Shown: positions 21,920-33,121 of the stretch, one piece after another | Layout: each line of letters begins with the position of its first letter | Position numbering within the stretch: the stretch's first letter is position 1 | Source of the DNA: Tetracladium setigerum | Taxonomy: Eukaryota; Ascomycota; Leotiomycetes; Helotiales | NCBI GenBank assembly: GCA_031472005.1 | Contig: PZJY01000001.1 | Location: 2,790,001 to 2,854,000 of the forward strand | Direction of reading: 5' to 3' | DNA: 64,000 nt | The notes under the pieces: model-generated | The model's input: only the letters and a program-made list of their open reading frames with translations | Told to the model about the DNA's origin: nothing | The model's database searches: none | Translations under genes and position numbers: made by a program

Positions 21920-24900
21920 GTGGAAGTCTCGTGGAATTGAAGAAACGTTCGTGAGAGACAGCGTTTCTATGGTCGTACATTGCATTGCGACTTCGAGTGA
22001 AAGCGAAGATACGGTATGAAACACCCCCTTACATACCTGGTGAGCACAACAGCGTGTTTCGCTGATACTTGGGTAATTTGGGAGTTGCAGGATGTGTTGT
22101 CGAAAGGGTATCGTCAGCTTGCAGGATGTGTAGAGGTCGGTGTCTGTGTCGATGCCAGAAGGTTTGAAAAAGGACGGAGGCTGGAGAACAAATGGAGAAC
22201 GAATGGAAGAAGGGCGGCAGGTGGTTTAGGAATCAAGAATTAATGTTTGAAGCCGGACTTTCAGACCCCGGTCTGGACGAAGAGCCGAAGGAATATGAAA
22301 GGCTTCGTTGTTCAGGGGTACATGAATCTCTTGAGACCACTCGGGGATTTTTCAGCTCTTGGTGGATCAGCTCGGCTTGTGGATTCAGGAAAATGGGGGT
22401 TGGAAAGGAATGATTGAAGCTATCGAAATTCGAAATCAACATCAAGATCAATTGATGGCGGATTGCTTAAATGTTCGGGGAGGGGAAATGAAGACGGGAA
22501 TGAATTGAGAAATGAGATGCATACAAGGAGGAGTTCCCGTTGACGCGAGAAGGCGATGAAGCGAAGGGGGTGGGTGATGGGGGGGGTGAGTGAGGTGAGA
22601 TAGAACGGCGAGAAGGGGGTGAGCAGAGTTAGTTCTTCAAATTCTTCTTATTCCTGTTTTGATATTGTGTTGCTTTAAAGAGCTGGAGATGGACGGGTGG
22701 GCGACTGAGGATCATCAGGAGGAGACTGCAAAGCAAACAAACACTCCATTGAACTGCAAGTGCGGGAGAGGGAGGATCAACGACGAGGCAAGCCTTCACG
22801 AAGAAATGGAGAGGAGCTGCCATGCATTTGCATGCATAGGCTAGCGACCGAAGAAAGTCTTCGTGGCTCAACCAAGAAGGTCTTTCGGAAAAGAAATCAA
22901 GAGTAATCTGCAGTGAAATAAATAAATAAAATATACGCCTGATACGGTTTGTTTACATTCTTCGCTTCCGTGTTCCAATTTTCAACATCCCTTCCTCACA
23001 ATCTGTGAAGTCTTGCAAACCAACATATCCCTTGTCCATGCAAACAAGATCTCCTTCGCTTATCCTCTCCGAACGTCACACAACGAAGCCACACAAGATT
23101 AACAGAGACATCCAACAGCTGAAGGCTGAGATTTCCATCTTCGTTTCCGACAGATCGGCAAAGACCTGGCCGCCCTGATGATCTATCATATATTTGCTAC
23201 GCAGGCTTTCGCCTGGCCGTTCCAACACACTTGCATTCCTTGCATACTACCATCCAGAGGTGTGGTGTTCTGCTCTCGAGACCAGCCCGAGAAGTTGGTT
23301 CACTACTGCTTTGGTCTGACCGTCCGTGGGACCAGATCGCAGGTCCAAACTCGCAGCCATCAGAAGCCAACGCAGAAGCCCCAAAGAAGCTCTGGAGAGG
23401 CAATGTCTGACGCCCGGGATGATCAACGTCCGAGGCCTCTATCCTCGATCCATGCATCATGTATGAAGTAGGTGTGTAGAGTACTCCGTACTCTATCGTA
23501 CCTACCTATTGCATCGGAGTACTACTTACTGTACTTCGAAGCAAATCAGTATCCTGCCAATCAATCAATCACACTTTACGGAGCCTGTTCCGTGGAAAGA
23601 AAAGGCTGGTAGGGTCGCTGGTAGGATAAAGTATTTCTGTGGTGTGGTGATCCCCCAACAATTGTACTACTACTGGACTAGATTTATGATCACCATCTTT
23701 GTTGTTGTTCGGTAAAGGTAGAGTGATAGATCCATCACTTCACAACTTCACAAGTTCACAACTTTCCACCCCCTCCCCCTTACTCGTTAGATTCCGGCAG
23801 TGTTTTCTCGAGATTTCCCAGATGCCCAAAATCTTCTACTCATGCTTGACCAACACCTCCCGCTTTCGGATGGGCGACCGTGGGAAGTCCTCCCATCCAA
23901 GCCTAGTCGTGTGAAGCTAATGTGTGTAACCTGCACAGGTAATCCAGGTGGAGCCAATCCGCATCCTGCCTCCTCAACACAACTTCCGAAAGGCTGTCAA
24001 CGGAACGGGCTATGAACCTTACGTCGAAAGTATCAGACGAAGATGGATGTTCCACCGCCGCCGTGTGTCTTGTGTCTTGAAGAAGGAAGAAACTCTGTCA
24101 AAGTCTCGGAGATGCCTTGAGATCATGACTTAGAAGTGCTGAGGGTGCATACGTACATCCTATCTACCTGCATTCGGAACCTGCCTCACTCTTCGACTCA
24201 TGTCTGTTTTGCAACGAGCAAGATGTGTCTAGGAATTGCCTTTCGCTCGGAAACACCAGAACGCGTCGACCAGCTTTGACATGGTTCGAAGAGAGGAAAA
24301 CGTGGGGATCCATCATGTGGACCCTTCCCGAAATGAGCTTTGAGATCCCAGCAACAGCAACACAAACGGGGCCCTGGAATAATTGGATCTCGTATTATTT
24401 GACGTTCGGGAAAGAGACTACGGAGCAGACTCAGTAGAGACGACATGATAGTGATCATCGATGCTGACGATAGTCTAAAGGATGATGATGGATCTGATGA
24501 TTCTGCTCAGCAGAATACGTTTCTGCGATTCATGGCTTGCCGAGGACCAGCATCCATCGCAAGCAAGTCCTTGGTATTTTTGGTTCACTTTCTATCCCCT
24601 GACCGACACAAGTGCGACACGAACTCAGACGAAGTAATTCGAGACTTCGAGTGAGAGAACATTTCTGATTCCCAATTGTTATTATTGAGTATCAAGCCCA
24701 TACGTTTTCTTTCGGCGCTTCCGAGTAAGCTTGTTATTTTTATAGTCGCACAAGTTAAAATCTTCTTCCATTTCATTTCCCAGATCATGTTTGCTTCTCT
24801 CGTTATGTTGGTAGCACCTCATGCGTTGCTCCCCCTTGCCAGATGTTTTGCTTGTATGTATACTCAACCCGCACATATAATTCAAGTTATCCTTCGCATA

Positions 24901-25772
24901 TGCTTTGCTTTTTCAACGATTATTATCTCAACAGTTCTCATACTTTCATCACTGCAAGGGAAAAAATCTCTTTACACTCATCCTCGCCCCCTTTTCTTTT
25001 TCTTTGGCCATTTTTACAAATTGATGGGGCATCAAAATTTATCATCAGCCCATCCAGCTTCAACATGTGCTGTTGACCACCCAAGTACGTACGATATACC
25101 CAGTTTACCTCACTTAGTTTAATACCAAGCTTTTCGGCACCCGGGAATTTTATGGCCTACTCTCGAGCAATAAAAGTGGGTGGTGGCAACTGGTGGAGCT
25201 TACCAGCTTTCATATATAAAGCAAAAAAGTGGACAAGAACTATGGTGATGTGTGTTTTGACTGTGGAGATCAGGCTGATCAGCATCATGCGATTCTCTTT
25301 TTGGGTCTCCACTAGATTAGAGGGGCTGGATTTCGAGGCTGATATTCGGTAAAACGATGCTGTGGCTTTCATTCAGCTTCATGCTGGCGTTTCTTTCCTT
25401 TTTGCTTGAAGTTCGGATGGCAGCGCGGTTCGCAAGTCATCAATGCCGCTTGCCACAATATCCCATGACGCAAGACAAAATACCCATACTGTATTGCATG
25501 TAAGATCTTACTATATCTCTTATGAATGATCCTGCTCGAAGAACAAGCAGGCGAAGAAGTCTTCCTCGGCGCTAGATCCAGGCTTCTCGCCTTTGTTATC
25601 GCTCTTCATCCAAGTGATATTCCGAACCATTACCATTGTTCTTGAAATATAGCTTGCTATTACGCTCAATCTTCAAATCATCGAATATTTACCTATTCAT
25701 ATCCATGACGGGGAGTCCAGCTCCCTCTTTTCCCAGACTCAAGATCTGTTTTTAAGCGACAGTACTCAAGCA
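21920..25772. other. gene-poor block, 3.9 kb
   Basis: No supported gene. The longest frames (23178-23471 plus, 24676-25122 plus) have low-complexity or codon-scrambled translations and no family match. The 22.0-23.0 kb part may hold the promoter and 5' UTR of the large Ser-rich gene. GTAC-containing words occur near 23482-23495 and 23513-23533. Confidence 0.5.
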
Positions 25773-26087
25773 TCAAGTCCATCTACCTCCCAGCAGCAAA
25801 TCTTTCGTCTCGCTTTCCTCCACATCTGCCTTACTCCAAGTAATCCACCTCCCAAATCTCTCACCAAACCTACTCTTACCTCTCCCATCATCATCAATCT
25901 TATTCCTCAATATAAGTTTATATACACAAGCCGCACATAAAATATCGTCTCTCATCCATCCAATCACAGTATTATTCCAGCATCCGTGTTGAAAACTGTG
26001 CAAGTCGCCTGCTGGACATCGAGTCTCGGCACGACGTGTACCCCAATGTGAACATTTCCTGTGGTAGGTTTCGGTTAGCCAGCACAT
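25773..26087 (-). CDS. Small Cys/His-rich conserved fungal protein
   Basis: Open frame of 104 residues from a real ATG at 26087. The first half has regularly spaced cysteines and histidines: MCWLTETYHRKCSHWGTR, TRCPAG, HGCWNN, then ILCAACVYKL. This arrangement (MCW-x-Y-x2-C-x2-G, RCP, GC, CxxC) is one I associate with small uncharacterised ascomycete proteins and could bind zinc. The second half is charged with no clear motif. It lies alone in a gene-poor block, so expression evidence would be the test. No signal peptide is visible, which argues against an effector-type secreted protein. Confidence 0.5.
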   Translation of the reverse strand: MCWLTETYHRKCSHWGTRRAETRCPAGDLHSFQHGCWNNTVIGWMRDDILCAACVYKLILRNKIDDDGRGKSRFGERFGRWITWSKADVEESETKDLLLGGRWT

Positions 26088-27485
26088 TTCTCTCTTTCTT
26101 TCTTCTTGGAGCAGAAGGGGGGGGGGGGGTCGGGGGGCAATGCAATAGGAGGTGGAATGGCAAGTTGATAGAGAGTTGATCAGTTCTGGAGAACTTCGAG
26201 AATCAAATCCAAAGACATTGGAAGAGAGGAAGGAAAGAACGAAAAAGATTCACAGTTCACCCCATAGTCTTGCAAAAATGGAAAATGAAGCAGTCTTCTT
26301 ATAATATTATACGAAGATAGTTGACGATAGCTAGGTCGGCGCAGAAAAGAAAAGGTATTTTGTTGTTAGAGACAATTGCTTTGTAGTCTGGGGACAGTAC
26401 TGTTGTGAGTGCTGCGCAGGTTGATTGTTTATTGTTTGTTTTGTTTATTTGCTATCAACTACAAAGGCCTTTATTGAGAACCAAAAAAAAGAGTGGGTTC
26501 TTTTTCCTTGAACATCATAATGGTGTGGGGAGCTTGATCTTTGGGCTACACAGTAGCTTTTGATGTAATAGGTAGATTGGAACAATGCAAGGGACATATA
26601 TGCTGTTGAAGTGATGCCTGGTGGGTATGAGTGGGAGGATGCAAAGAAATTAAGCGAGAAGAGAGGCGAATAGCGCTTTTTACAAGAGTCACCAAAAAAC
26701 GAGAAGTAGGGATCTGCATAGCTCAAGGGTTGCTAGAGGATCGCAATAGATTTGAGTAATATTGTTTCATCGATATGACTAGTAAGTAACATCGGTTAGA
26801 TGGAGATTATTAGCTAAAAAATGCCAAGGATAATTTTCTGGCGACTTTGAAGGTTTGACGGAAGAACAGCCCAGTCAGCCTCAAAAAGACTGTCAGGTTG
26901 AATTGCAGGTAATATGGCTAGTAGGCTCCATGTTCGATTGTATGGTGCCTCTTAAATTGAAAGTCAATGAATGCATCGCTCATCAATTTCATGTTGGGCA
27001 ACAGGGCAATGGCACATCCTGTAATCATACACCAAAGACCCAGTGTCCTTGATGATATCAATAATTTTCAATAATTTTTAGATCTGCAGCCCAACTACCC
27101 ATCCATGGTTATGAAATGCAGTCGCGAACTTAGAGAATTTAGAATTATGTATTATTTTATAAAAAACACAAAACACCCACAGAAGCGAAGCTTCCATTCC
27201 CCAATCCGACCCTAGCTCTATCTACATGTGCATACGAAACTCAGGCCAGGCCAGGTTCGTACAAAACATATGTTGTATAGTCTTCCGCGAGAGACACCCC
27301 GAACAAAAATCTTTCTGATGTATCCCTTCTTAATATTTAGGCACTCGCCCCCTCCTCCAAACCAAAGCAAACTTTTATCTACACCAAATCCCCAAGTCTT
27401 TTCTACCTTTGCATACTGCCATAGATAGACCTATGGTACATGCTACGCAAAATTCCCTAAACAATTGGGAGACGAGCTAACTTCT
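26088..27485. other. intergenic, 1.4 kb
   Basis: No supported gene. A 13-base G run lies at 26117-26129. Confidence 0.5.
26117..26129 (+). repeat. poly-G run (G13)
   Basis: Uninterrupted run of 13 G upstream of the small Cys-rich gene. Long G runs are slippage-prone and rare in the rest of the window. Confidence 0.85.
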
Positions 27486-28455
27486 TTAGTAGAAGATAAA
27501 GCTGAAAGCGATAGCAACAGCGAGAGCAGCTACGGAAACACCTGCGACGGGAACAACTTCCTGGACGGAGCCACCGGTGTAGTCCTGTGGTGGGTTGAAA
27601 GTTCCGGTTGGGGCAGCATGGCCTATTTGTTTGTAATTAGAAAGGAAAGGAAAGACAGAAAGAAAGATAGGAAGGGGGAGAGTGTGCAAACTTACCATTG
27701 TGAACTGGCTGCATTGGCTGCTCGCCGTTCTTTGGTGGGCAAACAGTGCCTTGCGGGCCTTGAGGGCAAGGAACTTGCTCCCCGCCGTGGTTTGGTGGGC
27801 AAACGACACCTGATGGGCAAGGTTTTTGCTCGCCGTTGTGTGGGCATGCAGTTCCCGATGTGCAAGGGCACATATAGCCACTTGGGCAGGGAGCGCCTGT
27901 GCCGGATGGGTGAGATGGGTAGGTCTCGTTGTGTACTGGGTAGTATGGAGTGTACTTTGGTGGGCAGTAGACTCCGCTTGGGCAAGGAGCACCGGTGCCG
28001 GTGGGGTAATGATAGACGGTGTTGTGGACTGGGTAGTAAGGAGTGTGCTTTGATGGGGTGTAGGCTGTGGTTATGGTGGTGGCATTGTAGGTCATTTGAG
28101 AGGTAGGAGTGTGATAGGGTTGCTCGGTGGTGGTGTGAGTTTGTGGCTCGTAGGTGGTGTTGTAGTATGGGTAAGGCATGTGCAGAGATTGGCTTGTTGG
28201 CATGTATGGCTCGGTAGTTGTGGTGTGCTCGGGATATTTATAAGGAGTGGTGGTGGTTGTGGTGTACTCCGGATACTCATAAGGAGTGGTGGTGGCTGTG
28301 GAGTATTCGGGGTACTCATATGAATTATCGTATGTTGAGGTGTACTCTGGATACTCATACGGAGTGGTGTCGGTGTCGGTATCGAAGTCGTAGTAGTAGG
28401 AAGCCTTAACACCAGCAGCGATGGCTGCAACGAGAGCGATCTTGGAGAACTTCAT
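27486..28455 (-). CDS. GPI-anchored-type cell-wall protein with YEYPEY and CPSG repeats
   Basis: Two exons, 27696-28455 and 27486-27622, giving 298 residues. N-terminal signal peptide MKFSKIALVAAIAAGVKA. Residues about 19-90 are built of Tyr/Pro/Glu/Thr repeats (P-Y-E-Y-P-E-Y, four imperfect copies separated by Thr tracts). Next comes a Thr/Tyr/Pro region (PYYPVHN occurs twice), then about five Cys-Pro-rich units of the type CPSG-x-x-CPP. The C-terminus ends VAGVSVAALAVAIAFSFIFY after a small-residue stretch, a typical GPI attachment signal. This architecture fits a wall or surface mannoprotein; the Tyr could cross-link and the Cys could bridge. No enzymatic domain. The strand and intron are supported by the frame closing exactly at the anchor signal. 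Confidence 0.82.
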
Positions 28456-28998
28456 TTTTGAAAACTTGTGGGAAGAATTTTGTGGGTGTGATTTTTATGA
28501 AGAGATGAAATGATTGTTTTGGCGCGATGTATGAAAAGCGAATGATCAAATGTACAAACAGAAATGGACCAAAAGTGTGAGACGAGAAGAGGGACGAATA
28601 AATAGAAAAATACATATAACGCTACTTTGATCAGAAAAATTCAATCGAGGACTATCAAGACTCTTCAGGCAACCGACCAGCCGACAGTGACCACTTAGCT
28701 TCTGTAGGCTTCAAAATCTCTGATGAATGATCCGGCGAGGCTTGATGAAGTTCATGAAGCTAGTATCAAACTAACCCAGAGAACCTTCCGCGGTGTCGAC
28801 AAGAAACTTACCTTACCATTTTCACCCCTCAACTTCTCGAGCAAAGGCAGAACAGTCTAGAACGCATTCCCATGTAGCCAAGACCTAACAATCCATTCCT
28901 GGTTTTAGATACACTTTTCCGCTAGCGTTCTCCGTCCATGGTATCTCATGATAACGCAAGTCCCCTATATCGTACAAAGCCCACCCAATTTTTCCATG
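28456..28998. other. intergenic
   Basis: Upstream region of the wall-protein gene and 3' flank of the ORM gene. No gene seen. Confidence 0.5.
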
Positions 28999-29664
28999 TT
29001 ACCTATCTTCCGGTGCGCCTGAGAACAAACCTACCCTAGTACGATGGCTCTGGAAAATGGTTAGAGCACCGTCATCAACCATGACTTGAAGATTTTGAAA
29101 CTTACGAATGGTAGTTTGGGTATCACCACACCCAAAAGCGCCAAAACATTGATGGTGAAGTAGGTCAAGTCGTAATGGGTATAGTGCGTACTGAGTAAGA
29201 AAAGACAAATCGGTACACTGAGGAGAAACTTCTTCGCAGGCGTGTACTGGGCGCCGTTGTCGATTTGTTCCCACATATTTAAATTATCGTAGGCCCCAGA
29301 ATTGAACTCAAAAGGTACTCCCCGCACCCAATGAAACATGAGGAAGGAACCGAACATGTATGAAATATTGGTCAACGTCCATGACGTCTCCTGCGAGACG
29401 CCGGGGATGATGTCAAAGAGGATTTTCAAGCACAAGATGAGGACTGGATGTATTGCCCAGGCTCCTTTAGTTAAAGTCAGCATGTATTCCGCCAACATTC
29501 CGCCAGCAAGCGCCATAAAAAAAGGACATACCCTTCGCATTCACCCAATTTGCATTCAGATTCGGCAGAGCGGCCTGATCGCTCATGTGTTCTATCGTCT
29601 CTGGAGGTTCCTGGTACAAGAGACTACTGGATCGCCGCCTCCGGCCGGTTGTCTGTTCGGCCAT
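28999..29664 (-). CDS. ORM/ORMDL family regulator of serine palmitoyltransferase
   Basis: ER membrane protein that inhibits serine palmitoyltransferase and so controls sphingolipid synthesis. Exons 29532-29664, 29106-29464, 28999-29049; 180 residues. Conserved blocks: NLNANWVNAKGAWAIHPVLI, FDIIPGVSQETSWTLTN, YMFGSFLMFHWVRGVPFEF, YDNLNMWEQIDNGAQYTPAKKFLL and STHYTHYDLTYFTIN. Four hydrophobic segments as in the family. The N-terminal tail has RRRRSSSLL, matching the Arg-x-x-Ser cluster through which Ypk1-type kinases relieve Orm inhibition in yeast. The ATG at 29664 was chosen because upstream in-frame sequence is not ORM-like. Divergent from the zinc-knuckle gene with 1.06 kb between starts. 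Confidence 0.95.
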
Positions 29665-30724
29665 GATTTTGTACGGACCACTCGGACGGGGGGGTTGGAG
29701 GTCGCGTCGTAGGAGACGGTACGCTGGAGGAGGATTGGGGAAGACACTTTGGCGGTGGGAGAGGAAGAAATGGTGAAGTAGGGGGGCTCGCGTGAGCCTA
29801 CAGAGCAGCTTGTGCGGTATGGCCGGAGGAGTTGTGGGATTCGAACAGGAGACGACGAAGTTGAAGAGGGACAAGTTGACAAGACCAAAGCTTCTGAAGT
29901 AGACGAGGATGTCAGCTTAGCAATGTTGGGGTGGGGGAGGGGACTACGGGAAGAGGGTAAGCCGTAGAAGCCTGCGGCATAGGACGGAGTCTTGTAGACT
30001 GTTCGGGTAGATGTAGATCATGTAGGTGTGTAGGGTAGGTAGGTAGTCAGGTCAGGAGGTACGTACATCGAGTAAATTGAGACTGTAGAAATTGAGAATT
30101 GGATGGACAGAAAGCGAATTCGGCGGACAAGGGAGAGGGACGAAGAGAGAGAAAGAGAATCTAGGACGAAGGGACAGAGTAAGCAAGCAAGATGGAGGGT
30201 GCTGGAAGTGTGGTGATCGTAGTTGTCGTTGTGGTGTGGTCGTTGCTCGCTCAGGTTGTGAGCAAGTGGGAATGCGAGATGCAGCAAAAGCACATGGGAT
30301 AAAGTTGAAGCCAAATCACCAGAGTGAGAGAAATGGTCCAGTGCAGTCGTCAGCGATTTGCAGGGGGAGAGCAACGCCAGGGCAAATTCTTGGCATCGTG
30401 CATCGGTTATCGGCGTCTTCAAAACTTTGGACGTAAAAATATCAAGGCGACAATAAATCGCCAAATCCACTAGGAAACCACCACCTAACCCGAAATTCAG
30501 CATTTCAAGGCTATATATTGTACGCAGGACCCAGGAAAAGTTTACCGGTCACTCGTTGTTCACTTTGCAGGCCGATCCTGAACATTTGGCTCTCTCCCAA
30601 GTAGCTCTCCAGCAGATCGAAGCCAACTACCTTCCCTCCTACATCCCTACCTTCCCCGATCTCGCAAACCTCTCGCAGAGCTACCTCCTATGCGCATGGA
30701 ATTTTCAAGCCAAATTTTGGGGAA
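29665..30724. other. divergent intergenic region, ORM / zinc-knuckle gene
   Basis: Holds the promoters and 5' UTRs of both neighbours. TAGGTAGG-type repeats near 30030-30050. The short frame 30556-30741 overlaps the next start and could act as a uORF, but this is not supported further. Confidence 0.5.
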
Positions 30725-33121
30725 ATGGCAGATCAAGATGAGTCGGTAGACTCAAGGACATCCATGGTTGGACGGAAGCGCGCGTTGGATTCCGTTGAAC
30801 CAGGGGAAGTCAGCGCTGATGGCGCTTCTGCGGATGAGACCTTCAATAGTTCACGAAAGCGAGCGAGAAAGGGTGATGAGCCAGGCGCTGTAGCTGCGCG
30901 TCAAGAGCTTGTCGCATCTGAAGATCAGAATATGCAGACCGAAGTCCAACTCGCCCAACCTGGTTCACAACCAGCTGCAAATGAGCAGGCATTGGGATGG
31001 AACAAAGGTATACAGAGTAGTGGCATCAGGACGTCCTTTGGAGCGAAGAAGACTCCCAAATTTGGCCTGCATCCTAGCCGGGGCGAGGAGCAGGAAGGGG
31101 CATCATCTGTGGTCAAGCCGGAAACGGTTTTATCTGCCATTTCATCCTTCCAGGCCCTTCTCGAGAAGCAAGACGCAGCAAAGAGATCGCCAGGTGTAGG
31201 AGAGGCAAGGTTGACAGAAGCCTCGAAATCTGTTAAGCGCCATGATGGAGTCTTTGATCCATTTGCCAGTGCTGGCGTGGATGACGACAAGGCCATGCGG
31301 CCAACAAAAGCTTTGGATGGCATTGAAATGGCTGGTCTGACCAATTCTTCAAATCCCTTCATCTCCAACCCTCAACCTTCAAGGCTCCCTTCCAGTGGAC
31401 AGCTTGCTACAACGACTTCAGGTGTACCTGAACAACTAGTCCTGCAGGATGCATCGACGAAGGGAGCAAAGGGAAAGGCCAAACAACAATCGCAACCTCA
31501 AGTACTCACTAGCATCAAAGTTCCACCGCAGCTCTCAAAGAAAGCCAGAAAAAAAGCTCAGAATGAGGCCTTCAACAGCAGCATGAAGCGCGAGGCACTC
31601 GCAGCTGTCAACAATCTTCTACGCTTTTCCAACAAGGAGCTCCTACCTTTAGTAAACCAAAATTCGGAAGGTCCAGCTTACACAAGAAAGCAGGTTAACG
31701 CATACCGTAGCTTGACCAAGAATCAGCAAGAGAGTCTGTCTGCAGAACACAGACGCATTTTTGAGGATGGAATTGCGAAGTTTGAACTCCGAAGGGAAGC
31801 GTCTCTTCTTAAGAGAAAGAAGCGTCCCAAGCCGGAGAAAGGTTCTCAAGAGGTTTCCAATTCTTCTGCAACCACTGCTCTAGCTCCCAAGTCAAGCACC
31901 ACAACCTCCATTGAAGACAGCGATTCAGATCTGGAACATGATGTTAAAGATTCTGACTCTGATTCGGAAAGTGGGATGGACCCGGAGCCCAGTGCTCAGG
32001 CGAAGCAAAGAAATGCCAGTGATACCTCAGAAGTATCTTCGAATGAAGCCATACTTGCCAGCCTCAGCGAGAAGGAACTCCTACTTCAACTCAAGTACTT
32101 TCCAACAGATGACGGCAGACTCTACATTGCACGTTGCCTCTTCTGCACAGAGGTTGGCCACGCTACATTTGATTGCCCGGCTGTAGTATGTTCTGAATGC
32201 GGACCAAGTTCCGAACATTCCACTATGTCTTGTCCACAGAGACAGCGTTGTGGGAGGTGTCGAGAACTTGGCCATTCCATTGCAAACTGCCCATCCAAAC
32301 TCGCTCGTCTAAGATCAGGATCAGATGCTGTCCCTTGTGATCTTTGCGGTTCCTTATCACACATTGAGGGTAATTGTCAAATGATCTGGCGAAGCTTCTT
32401 CCCAAAACCCGAGGAGATCAAGACCGTTCGTTCTCTCCCAATGGACTGCTACACCTGCGGACATGAAGGCCATCTTGGTCCTGAATGTGGCCTGTATCAA
32501 GGACCTGGAAACATGTCTTGGTCCCTCGCGAACTTCACAAGGTACGTGAACAGTTCCAGCTTAAATGAAGTTATCTCCGCTGGAGTTGATTACACAATCA
32601 AGAGCAAAGCCCAGAAGCCATTCAGCATCAAAGGCAAAGCAAATGATCCCATCGATCTCGTCGACAGCGATGAAGACCAAAGCTTCATTCAAAAAAAGAT
32701 CAACCCACCTCGCCCCAAGGCCCATATTTCATTCCAAAATCTCCAGCCCCCATCTGGTCCCCGAGGAAATGGAAATGGAAATGGAAATGGAAGCCAGGCA
32801 AGAGAAACCAGGTCCAACTTCGGTAACGAATCGTACGCCCCGCTTCAGCCACCACGAATCCAAAACCAAGGCGGGAGATATGGACGCGAGCGTGCGTTTT
32901 CGCCTCCTCCACGATTCAATGAGGGTAGACAATATGCACCACCTCAGTACGGACAACCGCCATCACTGCCTCAATTTGAGCCTTTTAGAGGAGAGCGTCG
33001 TCAAGAGTTTCGTCCTCCAGCACAACCCAAAAACGCACAAGCTCCCAAACGCCCTTCTAAGAAGCCCAAGAAGCCGAATGGCAAAAAGGCAAAGGGGAAG
33101 GGACAACCAGGTGGATTCTGA
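30725..33121 (+). CDS. Zinc-knuckle protein, AIR1/AIR2-like (TRAMP RNA surveillance)
   Basis: Single exon, 798 residues. Nuclear role is inferred from AIR1/2, the RNA-binding subunits of the TRAMP polyadenylation complex that feeds RNA to the exosome. Five knuckles lie at about residues 463-590: CLFCTEVGHATFDC, CSECGPSSEHSTMSC (spacer one residue longer), CGRCRELGHSIANC, CDLCGSLSHIEGNC, CYTCGHEGHLGPEC. The IWRSF segment after knuckle four is found in AIR-type proteins. The first 450 residues are basic and Ser-rich (NLS-like RKRARK), with an acidic Asp/Ser tract near 395-415. The C-terminus is Pro/Gln/Arg-rich and ends in a Lys-rich tail (PKKPNGKKAKGKGQ). It is more than twice as long as the yeast proteins, by extra disordered sequence. 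A (GGAAAT)n tract at about 32765 encodes GNGNGNGN. Confidence 0.9.
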   Translation: MADQDESVDSRTSMVGRKRALDSVEPGEVSADGASADETFNSSRKRARKGDEPGAVAARQELVASEDQNMQTEVQLAQPGSQPAANEQALGWNKGIQSSGIRTSFGAKKTPKFGLHPSRGEEQEGASSVVKPETVLSAISSFQALLEKQDAAKRSPGVGEARLTEASKSVKRHDGVFDPFASAGVDDDKAMRPTKALDGIEMAGLTNSSNPFISNPQPSRLPSSGQLATTTSGVPEQLVLQDASTKGAKGKAKQQSQPQVLTSIKVPPQLSKKARKKAQNEAFNSSMKREALAAVNNLLRFSNKELLPLVNQNSEGPAYTRKQVNAYRSLTKNQQESLSAEHRRIFEDGIAKFELRREASLLKRKKRPKPEKGSQEVSNSSATTALAPKSSTTTSIEDSDSDLEHDVKDSDSDSESGMDPEPSAQAKQRNASDTSEVSSNEAILASLSEKELLLQLKYFPTDDGRLYIARCLFCTEVGHATFDCPAVVCSECGPSSEHSTMSCPQRQRCGRCRELGHSIANCPSKLARLRSGSDAVPCDLCGSLSHIEGNCQMIWRSFFPKPEEIKTVRSLPMDCYTCGHEGHLGPECGLYQGPGNMSWSLANFTRYVNSSSLNEVISAGVDYTIKSKAQKPFSIKGKANDPIDLVDSDEDQSFIQKKINPPRPKAHISFQNLQPPSGPRGNGNGNGNGSQARETRSNFGNESYAPLQPPRIQNQGGRYGRERAFSPPPRFNEGRQYAPPQYGQPPSLPQFEPFRGERRQEFRPPAQPKNAQAPKRPSKKPKKPNGKKAKGKGQPGGF

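Noticed and set aside
23178..23471. 97-residue plus-strand frame in the gene-poor block
   Set aside because: No family resemblance, no splice partners, and the minus strand is equally open.
29820..29850. GTTCGAATCCC on the minus strand, like a tRNA B box
   Set aside because: No A box, anticodon arm or acceptor pairing can be built around it, and it lies in the ORM 5' region.
30018..30503. 161-residue minus-strand frame between ORM and the zinc-knuckle gene
   Set aside because: Leu/Ser-rich translation of a CT-rich tract with no recognised motif.
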